The translations under genes were made by a program, and so were the position numbers. A DNA stretch of 38,400 nt from JBDTVS01 sp040007095 (GTDB lineage Bacteria > Acidobacteriota > Vicinamibacteria > Vicinamibacterales > CAVVIG01): NCBI GenBank assembly GCA_040007095.1, contig JBDTVS010000218.1, positions 1 through 38,400 on the forward strand. The letters run 5' to 3'. Below the pieces are notes generated by a model, which had not been told where the DNA came from, made no database searches, and saw only the letters and a program-made list of their open reading frames with translations. This document shows positions 25,481 through 34,262 of the stretch, piece after piece; positions within the stretch are counted from its first letter, which is position 1, and every line of letters starts with the position of its first letter.

Positions 25481-28380
25481 CCGGCAACGGGATCACCGTC
25501 TTCGTGCCGCTGATCGGGGAGAGCCGGATGGCCGCCTACACGCCAGCGGCGTTTCAAATTCAGCCGCAGGTGGACGACGGCGTCAATATCGTGTTCACGC
25601 CTCTCGAGGCGGCCGACGCCGCGATCTTCATGCCGAGCGGCGGCGAAGTGTTTTTCGTGCCGGCCGGGGCCACCGTCACGCCGAAGGATGGTCCCTCCAT
25701 TGTTGCACCGGCCGACCGAAATGTCCTGGCCGTGCACATCGTCAAGACCTACGAATGGGCGCCCATCATGGCGCCAACCGGACAACCCGTCGCCGAATGG
25801 TGGGCGATGGAGGGGATCGAGAGTACGTCCTTTTCTGTGTTCGTCGATGCCCAGGGCCTGGATGGGGTGGCGGTCAAGCGTGGGTACGCCAACGGCCCGG
25901 CGTTGCGTGCTGACGTGGTCACCGGCAAGGCGAGCGTTACCGCGATGCCGGCCGACGCCAGCCCGATCCAACTCGGCAGTCTCGCCGTAGCAGACGACGC
26001 GACGGCGACGTTGGGTCTTCGGGTCTATGCGAATTCCAGTATCGGTCCGACGCAGTTCCCGGCCGTCGGCGCCCTCACGGCGTTCAAGCAATTGGTGCCG
26101 GCGTCCGATGCGTCGAGTCCCGGTCTCGAGGCGCATCCGGTCGTCAAGAGCGCGCTCACGTTGTCCACGACGCTGCCGGTGACCATCCACGTGCGTTTCG
26201 TGTATTGGAGCCCCAATACGGCCGATGCCGGCACGGAAGTCGACAAGGGGCAGCCGCTGTCGATCGTGGCCGCGTCGACGATCGCGCTGCAGAAGAGGAC
26301 GGCGGGGGCCTCGCCAATCTATACGACCATTGCACAAGCCCCCGTCGTCAACAACGGGCAAGTCGCGTTGTCGGTGGCCCGCGCGACGCTTCAGTCGGTC
26401 AATGTCGCCGCGGGCGAGGGCTTTGCCTTCCGCGTCGACGTTCCAGCCGGTACGGTCTTTGTCCCCCAGTACCAGCATCAACAGCAGCCGCGCGAGGCCC
26501 CCGTTGCGCTGAAGTGGGGGTCGAATGACAACGCGTGGGTCACCGAGCAGCGTTCGACCACCGACGGCGCCATCGGCAGTCTCGACTTTCTCGCGACCCT
26601 GGAGAGCACCGACGTCGGAAGCTTGAATCAGCCGATCGTGTACTACGTTGGCATTCCCATTTTTCTGCAGATCCAGTATCCGGTCGTCGGCGTGGCTGGC
26701 AGCGGCGCGGGCGCGCAGTTCACCTCGACGATCCGGAAGGCCCCCAAGGGGCTCCTGGTGGAGATTCAGAAGGCAAAAGACATCCCGCTCGGTCGCTTCC
26801 GCACCGACGAGCACGGACAGATCTGGGGCATGGTCGCCACCTGGGATCCGCTCGTGCCGTCGTTTTCGGTCTGCGTCAAGTACGAGATCAAGGACGACAC
26901 GCTCGGGCTCGGGCTCTTGCCGATTCTTGGCGAGGTCGTCGAAGGCGGCATCACCTTCACCGAAACGTCGGTCAGCGTGGACGCGGCCGGGAAGAAGTTT
27001 CTCGATGTCTGGGCGTCCGGCGCGGGAAAACCGACGGGTGGACCGAGCGCCCTGGGGGTTGCGATTCGACAGGTCGGGACGGTCACGATCCCCGCGACGC
27101 CGGGCGCGGCCGTTTCGGATTTCTCGTCAGTCGACGGTCGCCATGCGGGCGTTCTGCACGCGCTGCAGCAGGTGCGTTACATCCACCAGTGGTTCCACTA
27201 TCTCACTCAGGGGTTCGTGTTCGGTGGCGCCGATCGATCGTGGAAGACCGTCATGGCCGAGCACGATGGTGGAAACGGCGCTTGGCCGTCCAACGCAGCG
27301 AGCTACAAGACCGCCGTTCCTCGTGTGCGTGTGACCGAGCCAATTGCGGGAGCGTTCGAGAGTCGATTCGGTGAGGTCCAGGCGTTAAAGGCAACGACCG
27401 CAGCAGGCAGCGCTTTGGCATGGTGGTTGATTCTGTATGGTCACACCACGTTCAAGATGACCGATACGCTCGGCGGCAATCCGATTCCGCCTGCGAACGC
27501 CGTGCAGTTCTGGCGCCACCACACGATCTGGCACGAGTTCATTCATGCGGTCATGAACATGGCGCTCGGCCTCCTGCTCGACATGGATGCGTATCAGTCC
27601 GTGGTGAACGCCAAGGACCCGAGCACTTCGTCTCGAATCAATCAGGCGATCGGCGACGGATGGTCGACCTTCGAGGAAGGCCTGGCGGCGGTTCCTGAAA
27701 TGGCGCTCGTCGGCAACGCCAGCGGCATCGATCCGCAGTTCCACCCGTCCGCGACCGCGTCGCCGCGCTATATGCTTGCGGGGATCGATACGAACGGCGA
27801 CGGCGCCGCCGAATTCTCGAAACAGCTCTTCGAGGGGATGAGCGTCCCCGGCGTGCTCGACTGGCGGCTGGGACTGCGCGTGCCGCTCGCCTTCACTTTG
27901 GGTCTGTGGACCGCGCTCCAGCGGACGGCTGGTTTCAGTACGCTGTACAGCACCGCCAACTATGGCGGTCCGCCGACCGGCAACGACCTCAAGGACAAGA
28001 TCACGTACTTGTCTTCAGCCGACGCCAAGCGGATCTTTCAAGCGCTGGTCTGGGGTCCGCTCGTCGCGCTGAGAACGGCTCAGGGCGGAACGGCGCAGCA
28101 ACCTCAGTGGGATGATCTCGATGGCAGCATCGCCGGCTTCGACGTCGCCGATGCCGAGGGGAAAGGCGCCGCCGGCCCGGTGTTCGGAGACCCGGGCTCT
28201 CGAAGAATATGCATCAACGGGCCTTCGACGCACCGGTTCATGGAGCTCGTCGAACAGAATTTCTGGACCACCCTGACGGCGGCAGAACAAACGACGATTA
28301 AGCATCTGTTCGGGGACCGCGACGACGCCGGGAATCCGGAGCCGACGAGCTTCTATCTCTGGTTCGACTTCAAGCCATGA
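25477..28380 (+). CDS. Large protein with HEFIH metallopeptidase signature, second gene of the operon
   Basis: A 967-residue protein; ATG 25477 overlaps the previous stop by 4 nt and has AGGAGG (25461-25466) ten bases upstream, so longer open frames upstream are ignored. The first 600 residues are beta-rich (MTGNGITVFVPLIGESRMAA) without known motifs or signal peptide. Around 680-740 lies IWHEFIHAVMN (His686, Glu687, His690) and, 43 residues after the second His, FEEGLAAVPE with Glu733/Glu734, the arrangement of gluzincin zinc peptidases. A DTNGDGAAEF loop at 771-780 resembles an EF-hand/dockerin Ca site, though the canonical last ligand is not present. The enzyme could process its operon partners or a target protein. 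No peptidase family is assigned with certainty. Confidence 0.8.
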   Translation: MTGNGITVFVPLIGESRMAAYTPAAFQIQPQVDDGVNIVFTPLEAADAAIFMPSGGEVFFVPAGATVTPKDGPSIVAPADRNVLAVHIVKTYEWAPIMAPTGQPVAEWWAMEGIESTSFSVFVDAQGLDGVAVKRGYANGPALRADVVTGKASVTAMPADASPIQLGSLAVADDATATLGLRVYANSSIGPTQFPAVGALTAFKQLVPASDASSPGLEAHPVVKSALTLSTTLPVTIHVRFVYWSPNTADAGTEVDKGQPLSIVAASTIALQKRTAGASPIYTTIAQAPVVNNGQVALSVARATLQSVNVAAGEGFAFRVDVPAGTVFVPQYQHQQQPREAPVALKWGSNDNAWVTEQRSTTDGAIGSLDFLATLESTDVGSLNQPIVYYVGIPIFLQIQYPVVGVAGSGAGAQFTSTIRKAPKGLLVEIQKAKDIPLGRFRTDEHGQIWGMVATWDPLVPSFSVCVKYEIKDDTLGLGLLPILGEVVEGGITFTETSVSVDAAGKKFLDVWASGAGKPTGGPSALGVAIRQVGTVTIPATPGAAVSDFSSVDGRHAGVLHALQQVRYIHQWFHYLTQGFVFGGADRSWKTVMAEHDGGNGAWPSNAASYKTAVPRVRVTEPIAGAFESRFGEVQALKATTAAGSALAWWLILYGHTTFKMTDTLGGNPIPPANAVQFWRHHTIWHEFIHAVMNMALGLLLDMDAYQSVVNAKDPSTSSRINQAIGDGWSTFEEGLAAVPEMALVGNASGIDPQFHPSATASPRYMLAGIDTNGDGAAEFSKQLFEGMSVPGVLDWRLGLRVPLAFTLGLWTALQRTAGFSTLYSTANYGGPPTGNDLKDKITYLSSADAKRIFQALVWGPLVALRTAQGGTAQQPQWDDLDGSIAGFDVADAEGKGAAGPVFGDPGSRRICINGPSTHRFMELVEQNFWTTLTAAEQTTIKHLFGDRDDAGNPEPTSFYLWFDFKP

Positions 28381-28387
28381 GCGCCGC

Positions 28388-31300
28388 ATGAGCCCCCTCG
28401 CCACCTACATCCCGTTGAGCGACATCGTCACCTGGTGGCCGGACCATCTCTTTGGCAACCCGGGCCTGGAAGCGTTGGCGATCACCAGCTACAAGCTGGT
28501 CCAGTCGTCCGGCCAGGCGACCGGGTATCTGGACCTCTCAGCCGCGAACGACATCGTCATCACGATGGCGGACGTCGAGGGCTTCGCCGTGGTGGTGCCG
28601 GCTTCGACGCTGCACCTCGAGGCGGATTACACCGGCAGCTTCGAGCTGCGCGTCGGCGGTTTCGGGGCGGCGCTGCGGATAACGAGCAGCGTCATCGTCC
28701 CGGTCGACGGCGTGTACCCCGCGTGGTCCGCGCGCCTCGATGCCGATGGCAAGCCCGAGCCGATCGAGCTGGCGCTCGACGTCGGTCAGTTGATTGTCGA
28801 CGCGGATTTCAACCCTTACATCGACGTCACCAACGCGCTCACGATCGCGCCGTTCATGCTCGGGAATACCGGGATCGTCGTGGGAGTCACCGGCGCGCAG
28901 CTGTTCCTGTCCGGCAAAGAGACGCCTCCTCCCGGTCAGCCATCCGGGTTCCGCGGTGTGTCGCTGGATCAGGTGAGCATCTATTTGCCCACGAGTTTCG
29001 AATTGCCAGGCGTTCTTCCGAACGAGATCCGGGCGACGGGGTTGGTGATCGGCCACGGCGGCGTCAGCGGCGCATTGTCGGGAGAGTGGCAGACCGGCTG
29101 GGATGGACTCACGCCGAGCGGCAGCGGCAGCGGGCGCTTGCTGGGGATGCCGTTCGCGCTCAAGTCTCTCGGCGTGGCGCTCACCCAGAATGCGCTCACG
29201 TCCGTGGGATTCGTGGGCGAATTGGGCGTGCCGTTTTTGGACAGCGTGTTGGCTGTCGAAGTGTCGCTGGATATGGATGGCACGCTCGCGGTGGCGCTTT
29301 CATCGACCGGCGAGCAGGGCATCGTCACGATCGAGAGCCCGATCGGAAGTTTCCGGTTGAGCGCCTTGGGTTTTGTCTCGGATGGCGCGGGCAGCGCAGT
29401 TGTCGTCAGCGGAGCGGTGCAACTGACCGTCGGCGCCCCCGCGCTGCAGTGGCCGGAGATTGCGTTTCAGGATCTGCGCATCGGCTCGGGCGGCGACGTG
29501 AGTCTGCCCGGCGGCTGGTTGGATTTACAGGAGCCGCTGGCGCTGGATCTCTACGGCTTCCGCATGGAGATCAGCGGTCTGGGTTTTGGCAGGGAAGACG
29601 ACGGGCGACGCTGGGTCGGGTTTTCGGGAGGCGTCCATCTGGTGGACATGCTGCCCACCGGCGTGTCGGTCGAGGGCTTGCGCGTACTGTGGGATCCCGC
29701 CGGAAAGCTGCCTCCACAGGTGTCGCTGGACGGGGTGGGGATTCAGCTCACGATTCCCGGCGCGCTCACTCTCGATGGCGACGTCGCGCTGAAGGAAGAG
29801 GTGGTCACCGTCGACGGGCAGGATTCGGTGCAGCGATTCTTCCTGGGGAACGCCAAGCTCGAGATCGTTCCGATCGGCGTGACGCTCGACGCCTCGGTCA
29901 AGATCGGGCGCGACACGACCAACGATTTCAACTTCGCCTACACGTACCTGAGCCTGGAGCTGCCCATCGGCATCCCGATTTGGGCGACGGGCGCCGCGAT
30001 CTACGGCGTCTCGGGACTGTATGGGATGAACGTAAAGCCCAGCGCGTCGGGAGACGATTGGTACGCCTGGTACATCGGTCCGCCGGAGAAGTTCAGCGTT
30101 ACGAACGCCGGCAAATGGATCGGCGCCGAGGACGGGCGAGCCTTCGGCGCGGGTATGGTGCTCGGCACGTTGTTCGACGCCGGCCGGGTCGTGTCGACCA
30201 AGGCGCTGCTCGCGTTGATCCTGCCCGGCCCGGTGATTGTGTTCGACGGCAAGGCGAATGTGCTGTCGGCGAGCCCGAAGCTGGGGGACGCCAACGAAGC
30301 GGTGTTCGACCTGCTCGGAGTGTTCGACGGTAACGCGGCGGATCTGCAGCTCAATATCGACGCGGGCTGGACGCTTCCGCAAGTGGTCGACATCAGTGCC
30401 TCCGCCGAGGCGTATTTCGACTTCGCCAATCCGACCAAGTGGCACCTTTACCTGGGCCAGGACACGCCGGAGGATCGGCGAATCCGGGCTTACGTCATCG
30501 CGCTGTTCCATGCCGACGCCTACCTGATGATCGATAGCCGGGGAATCTCAACCGGCTGCGGCGTCAACTTCGGACAGGACTGGAAATTCGGTCCCGTCAG
30601 AGCGGCCCTGCAATCCTGGGTCGAGGCGGAGGCCGCCATCAGCTGGCAGCCGCCGCAGCTCGAAGGGAGCTTCGGGCTCGGTGGGGAATTCGAAATCTCG
30701 GTCGCAGGATTCGGAGTGGGAATCGGCGCCGAAGCGACGCTTTCCGGCAAAGCGCCGACTCTCTACTGGGTCCGTGGTGAGTTGGCGCTGCAGGTGAAGT
30801 TGCCCTTTCCGCTGAAAGATCTCGAAGAAGACATCGCACTCGAATGGAGACAAGAGGCGACCCCGGCGAGCGAGGACGCATTCAAAGCGATCGGCCTCGA
30901 TCATCCCAAGGTGGACGAGACCTGGCCCGACCTTCACGACATCTGGCAGGACGTGGCGCCCGGCGCACTGGATACGTCTCGCGTGCCGATCGTGCCGCTC
31001 GATGCGCGGCCGTCGATCGTGTTCGATCGCGCCGTCCGTGATGCGCTGTCCGGTGCGGACCTTGTCGGCAGCGCATATGGCGGGCCGACCCGGATCGGCG
31101 AACACCAGTTCGACTATGAGTTGACCGAACTGACGCTTGAAAAATGGTCGAAGGCGGGGGACACGAAATGGCAATCGGTGCCCGATCTCTACGGCAGCTG
31201 GATGGCGGTCGAGGATGGCAGCGCAACGCCGCCAACGACACAGCTTCAACTGTGGACCAAATCGCCGTTCGAGTTCACGCGGCGGTCGTCGCGCACGTAT

Positions 31301-34132
31301 CGCGACACGTTTCTCGCCATGCATCCGTCCTGGCCGTGCGCCGAAGTACCGAAGCAATCCCTGACCTGCATCAACTGGGACAGCTACAAGGAGAACGCCA
31401 CGGTCGGTCCCGTGTTCGAGCGCGGCGGCATCACGTTCATTCTCGAACGGGCCGGCACGGTCGTCCAGGGACCGATCGCGCAGTGCGGAACCGCGAAAGC
31501 CCTGCACTTAGGGGGTGGCAGGACGACGTGGCTCGTCTTTTCGCAGCCGGTTCGCACGGTCACGCTGTGCGTGGTCGAGAACGCGCCCGCGAGTGCCGAT
31601 GCCTACTCGAAGGGTGTGCTGGTGCAACAGCTGAATCTTCCGATTGGCGCGACGTCGCTTGTCGTCGCCGCCGGCCTCGACGCGATCAAGCTCACCGCGT
31701 CCGACGACCTGTCGGTGGCGCAGCTCTGCTTCGAGACCGAGGCTGCAGCCGCGGCGCGCGACTCGGCGCAGGAATACCTTGAACGCACCACGGCAGGTCT
31801 GACGCACTGGTCGAGCGCAGAGGAGATCCTCGAACCCGACACCTGGTATCGCGTGAAGGTGAAGACCCGGACGATTCGGACCTGCAACGGCGATCAGTCT
31901 TCGACGACACAGCCCACGCACTACGCATATTTCCAGACCGTGGGACCGCCCGGGCTGGCGCCTGACTGGGCACTCGACGAGGCTTCCGCGTCGACGACGT
32001 CGGCAGCGCTTGGTGCGGAGCCTTATCCGAGAGGCGGCTCACTGACGACTCTGGCCCCCTACGTCGAGGCCCCGATACCGTCCCACGGCGCGAGACCGGT
32101 CTTTCGCGCCTACGACGTCGGCGTCGACTTCAACGAGAGTTATGTCGAGCAGATGTACGGCGCCGACATGTGTATCCGACTGCTCGACGGCAACGACCGG
32201 CCGGTTCTCGACGCCGATGGCGATGAAGTGACCCTCCAGAATCAATGGGCAGCCACTCCCACTGTGGAGATTTCCGAAACAGAGCTGCCGTATCTCAGCC
32301 GCGTCGAGGATTGCAAGATGTTGCCGGATGTCGCGTTGGCCCCGAATCAGCGGCTCGTCGCCGCTTCCGCCACTCTACTGGAAGACGATTTTGAAGGGCC
32401 ACTCAGCGGGTGGACTCAGGCAATTCCTGCTATCGGGCCGAACACGAGGTGGACCGCCAACGGGGGCACGCTGACGTGCGGGAATCCGTTACGGGTGGAG
32501 AGCGTGCTCGTGGCCGGAGACAGAACCTGGACCGACTACGCGATTGAGGTCCAGGTCGGTGATCAAGGGGCGGACGTTGGCATCGTGATCCGCTACTTGG
32601 CCCCCGACGCCTATTGTCGTATTCGCTTGGACGACCGGGGCCGCTACTTCGAGCGCGTCACGAAGAAGGGCGTTGCCGCGCTGTGGAGAGACGCTGTCCC
32701 GTTCGTTCCCGGTTCGGCGACGACGCTTGCGGTTTCCTGTCGAGGCAACCGCGTCCGCGCGCAACTCGACGATCAACTCGTGTTCGACCTCGACATCGCT
32801 GGCTTGCCGAAGAGCGGCAAGATGGGTGTCTACGCCGGCGCCAGCGCTCGCTTCGAGCACGTGGTCGTGCGCGAGTGGCCGGGCGCCGTCCTCGCGCCGG
32901 GCACTCTGTTCGTCGCGCAATTGCAGGCGAGCTTCGTGTTGTTCCAGGGTGGATTGCTGCTCGGCTGGGTCGATCCCTCCTTTGCCTGGATCCAGCTGAC
33001 CAGGAACGCGAATCGGATCGCCGCGATCGGACAGGACGAATGGGATGACTGCCGCGTCGAGGTCAGCGTCACGCCGAATGACAAACAGGTCGGCGTGATC
33101 GTTCGCTTCCAGATGAAGGCAGACGGGACCTTCGTCTGTTATCGGCTCCTGCTCACTCCGAAGGATCAGACACTGCGCCTTGTCCGGTTGAGCGGGACCA
33201 TCAGCGGCACGACCTGGGCGCTCGACGATGCCGACAAAGGCGTGCTGTTCGAATCTGTTGCGGCCCAGGCCGTGATTGACTTTGCGCTGACCGAGCACGA
33301 TTTCGCGCTCGCCTGCGAAGGCGATTGGCTGATTGTCGAGGTCGACGGCGACGAAGTGGCGCGGGTGCAGGATCCGGCACCCTTGCTGGCCGGCAGAGTG
33401 GGACTGTTTGCCGGGGACGAGACGCCCGAGTTCTCAGCGCTGGTCGTTCGCTCGGCGCCGCGCAGGACGGTCTACGAGTGGAGCTTCTCGAGCTCGGCCC
33501 ACGAAGGCTTCGTCGAGTTGTTCGACACCTTTGGCGGGCAGGTCGTCGTCGAGGAGGTGTCGGGCGTCAACGCGCGGCAGGTTGCGAACCGTGTGACCGC
33601 GGCCGTGACCAGGATGAACCAGGCGACGGCCGTGCTCGCGTCCGCACGGCAAAGTCTGGCCGGCGCGTCGGCACTCGATCTCGAGACCCGCCGACTCGCC
33701 GCCCAGGAGGCGGCAGCGGCCCGCAACGCCGCGTCTGCAGCCGAGTTCGACCGGCTGCACGATGTGCTGCTCGATTCGGCCTATCGCCCGGCGCCGCCGA
33801 TGGTCGAACTGTCCGAAATCGTCGAAGGCGGCGCGCGCTACGCGCTGCTGCTGGAGAGTCCGGAGCCGCTCGAATGGTCGCGAATCGGCTATCGACTCGC
33901 GACGAAGAACGAAACGTCGGGGCTGTTCGAGGAGGTGAATGCATTGACGATCGTCTGGAACGTAGACGGCACCAGGTCATTTCTCGTCCTGGCCGGGGCC
34001 GCATCGTGGCCGCCCGGTGAACATCGACTGGACCTTGTCTACTCGCTGAACCTCGGTGCCGAGGCGGTGCTGCTTCGCCGCGGTGGCAGCGTGCTGCCGG
34101 AGACGGCCCGCGTGCAGTTCTCGCTCCACTAG
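28388..34132 (+). CDS. Giant repetitive beta protein with two concanavalin-like domains, third gene of the operon
   Basis: A 1914-residue protein starting 7 nt after the previous stop, with no signal peptide. Residues 1 to about 820 are long amphipathic strands rich in Gly, Val and Leu (e.g. FRMEISGLGFGREDDGR, VGFSGGVHLVDMLPTGVS), like very large repetitive beta proteins of unknown role (DUF6603-like, from memory, unverified). Residues about 994-1113 repeat the beta-sandwich of the first gene (CINWDSYKENATVGPVF, QCGTAKALHL, FSQPVRTVTLCV, AQLCFETEA). Two concanavalin/DUF1080-like jelly rolls follow at about 1331-1499 (DDFEGPLSGW, VGIVIRYLAPDAYCRIRL) and 1531-1688 (VGVIVRFQMKADGTFVCYRL). An Ala-rich coiled coil spans about 1734-1796. 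No catalytic motif is seen. Transcription probably ends just after its stop. Confidence 0.8.
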   Translation: MSPLATYIPLSDIVTWWPDHLFGNPGLEALAITSYKLVQSSGQATGYLDLSAANDIVITMADVEGFAVVVPASTLHLEADYTGSFELRVGGFGAALRITSSVIVPVDGVYPAWSARLDADGKPEPIELALDVGQLIVDADFNPYIDVTNALTIAPFMLGNTGIVVGVTGAQLFLSGKETPPPGQPSGFRGVSLDQVSIYLPTSFELPGVLPNEIRATGLVIGHGGVSGALSGEWQTGWDGLTPSGSGSGRLLGMPFALKSLGVALTQNALTSVGFVGELGVPFLDSVLAVEVSLDMDGTLAVALSSTGEQGIVTIESPIGSFRLSALGFVSDGAGSAVVVSGAVQLTVGAPALQWPEIAFQDLRIGSGGDVSLPGGWLDLQEPLALDLYGFRMEISGLGFGREDDGRRWVGFSGGVHLVDMLPTGVSVEGLRVLWDPAGKLPPQVSLDGVGIQLTIPGALTLDGDVALKEEVVTVDGQDSVQRFFLGNAKLEIVPIGVTLDASVKIGRDTTNDFNFAYTYLSLELPIGIPIWATGAAIYGVSGLYGMNVKPSASGDDWYAWYIGPPEKFSVTNAGKWIGAEDGRAFGAGMVLGTLFDAGRVVSTKALLALILPGPVIVFDGKANVLSASPKLGDANEAVFDLLGVFDGNAADLQLNIDAGWTLPQVVDISASAEAYFDFANPTKWHLYLGQDTPEDRRIRAYVIALFHADAYLMIDSRGISTGCGVNFGQDWKFGPVRAALQSWVEAEAAISWQPPQLEGSFGLGGEFEISVAGFGVGIGAEATLSGKAPTLYWVRGELALQVKLPFPLKDLEEDIALEWRQEATPASEDAFKAIGLDHPKVDETWPDLHDIWQDVAPGALDTSRVPIVPLDARPSIVFDRAVRDALSGADLVGSAYGGPTRIGEHQFDYELTELTLEKWSKAGDTKWQSVPDLYGSWMAVEDGSATPPTTQLQLWTKSPFEFTRRSSRTYRDTFLAMHPSWPCAEVPKQSLTCINWDSYKENATVGPVFERGGITFILERAGTVVQGPIAQCGTAKALHLGGGRTTWLVFSQPVRTVTLCVVENAPASADAYSKGVLVQQLNLPIGATSLVVAAGLDAIKLTASDDLSVAQLCFETEAAAAARDSAQEYLERTTAGLTHWSSAEEILEPDTWYRVKVKTRTIRTCNGDQSSTTQPTHYAYFQTVGPPGLAPDWALDEASASTTSAALGAEPYPRGGSLTTLAPYVEAPIPSHGARPVFRAYDVGVDFNESYVEQMYGADMCIRLLDGNDRPVLDADGDEVTLQNQWAATPTVEISETELPYLSRVEDCKMLPDVALAPNQRLVAASATLLEDDFEGPLSGWTQAIPAIGPNTRWTANGGTLTCGNPLRVESVLVAGDRTWTDYAIEVQVGDQGADVGIVIRYLAPDAYCRIRLDDRGRYFERVTKKGVAALWRDAVPFVPGSATTLAVSCRGNRVRAQLDDQLVFDLDIAGLPKSGKMGVYAGASARFEHVVVREWPGAVLAPGTLFVAQLQASFVLFQGGLLLGWVDPSFAWIQLTRNANRIAAIGQDEWDDCRVEVSVTPNDKQVGVIVRFQMKADGTFVCYRLLLTPKDQTLRLVRLSGTISGTTWALDDADKGVLFESVAAQAVIDFALTEHDFALACEGDWLIVEVDGDEVARVQDPAPLLAGRVGLFAGDETPEFSALVVRSAPRRTVYEWSFSSSAHEGFVELFDTFGGQVVVEEVSGVNARQVANRVTAAVTRMNQATAVLASARQSLAGASALDLETRRLAAQEAAAARNAASAAEFDRLHDVLLDSAYRPAPPMVELSEIVEGGARYALLLESPEPLEWSRIGYRLATKNETSGLFEEVNALTIVWNVDGTRSFLVLAGAASWPPGEHRLDLVYSLNLGAEAVLLRRGGSVLPETARVQFSLH

Positions 34133-34133
34133 A

Positions 34134-34152
34134 ACAATGCTGTAAGCGTTGT
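34134..34152 (+). terminator. Possible terminator hairpin after the giant operon
   Basis: ACAATGC and GCGTTGT form a 7-bp stem with one G-U pair around the loop TGTAA, beginning one base after the TAG of the third giant gene. No run of T follows, so intrinsic termination is doubtful. Confidence 0.3.
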
Positions 34153-34248
34153 CATCAGCGTGTAGAGTTCGTCTCTCAAACCAGCGGATTTTGGAACCAC
34201 AAAGACCACCACGAACACGTCTGAGTGGCGCGAGATTGCCGGCGTGGA

Positions 34249-34254
34249 TACACT
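34249..34254 (+). promoter_or_regulatory. -10-like box of a probable leaderless transcript
   Basis: TACACT ends 8 nt before the ATG at 34263, and no ribosome-binding site lies between. The upstream -35 region is not recognisable. The position matches the other TAnnnT-start codon pairs in this window and supports the ATG at 34263 over the earlier in-frame starts. Confidence 0.4.
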
Positions 34255-34262
34255 CAGCCCTG

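Noticed and set aside
28435..30333. 632-codon plus-strand frame inside the third giant gene
   Set aside because: It is Arg-, Gly- and Ala-rich shadow translation typical of the second frame of GC-rich genes; the longer frame has the coherent beta-protein sequence.
21275..34132. Contractile injection system or Tc toxin complex
   Set aside because: No sheath, tube, baseplate, spike, AAA+ ATPase, RHS or TcA/TcB-like sequence was recognised in the window; only the large size and the lack of signal peptides recall such systems.
21275..34132. Ordinary cell-surface adhesin operon
   Set aside because: FN3 and jelly-roll content fits, but all three proteins lack a signal peptide, membrane anchor or sorting domain, so a plain surface location is not supported.
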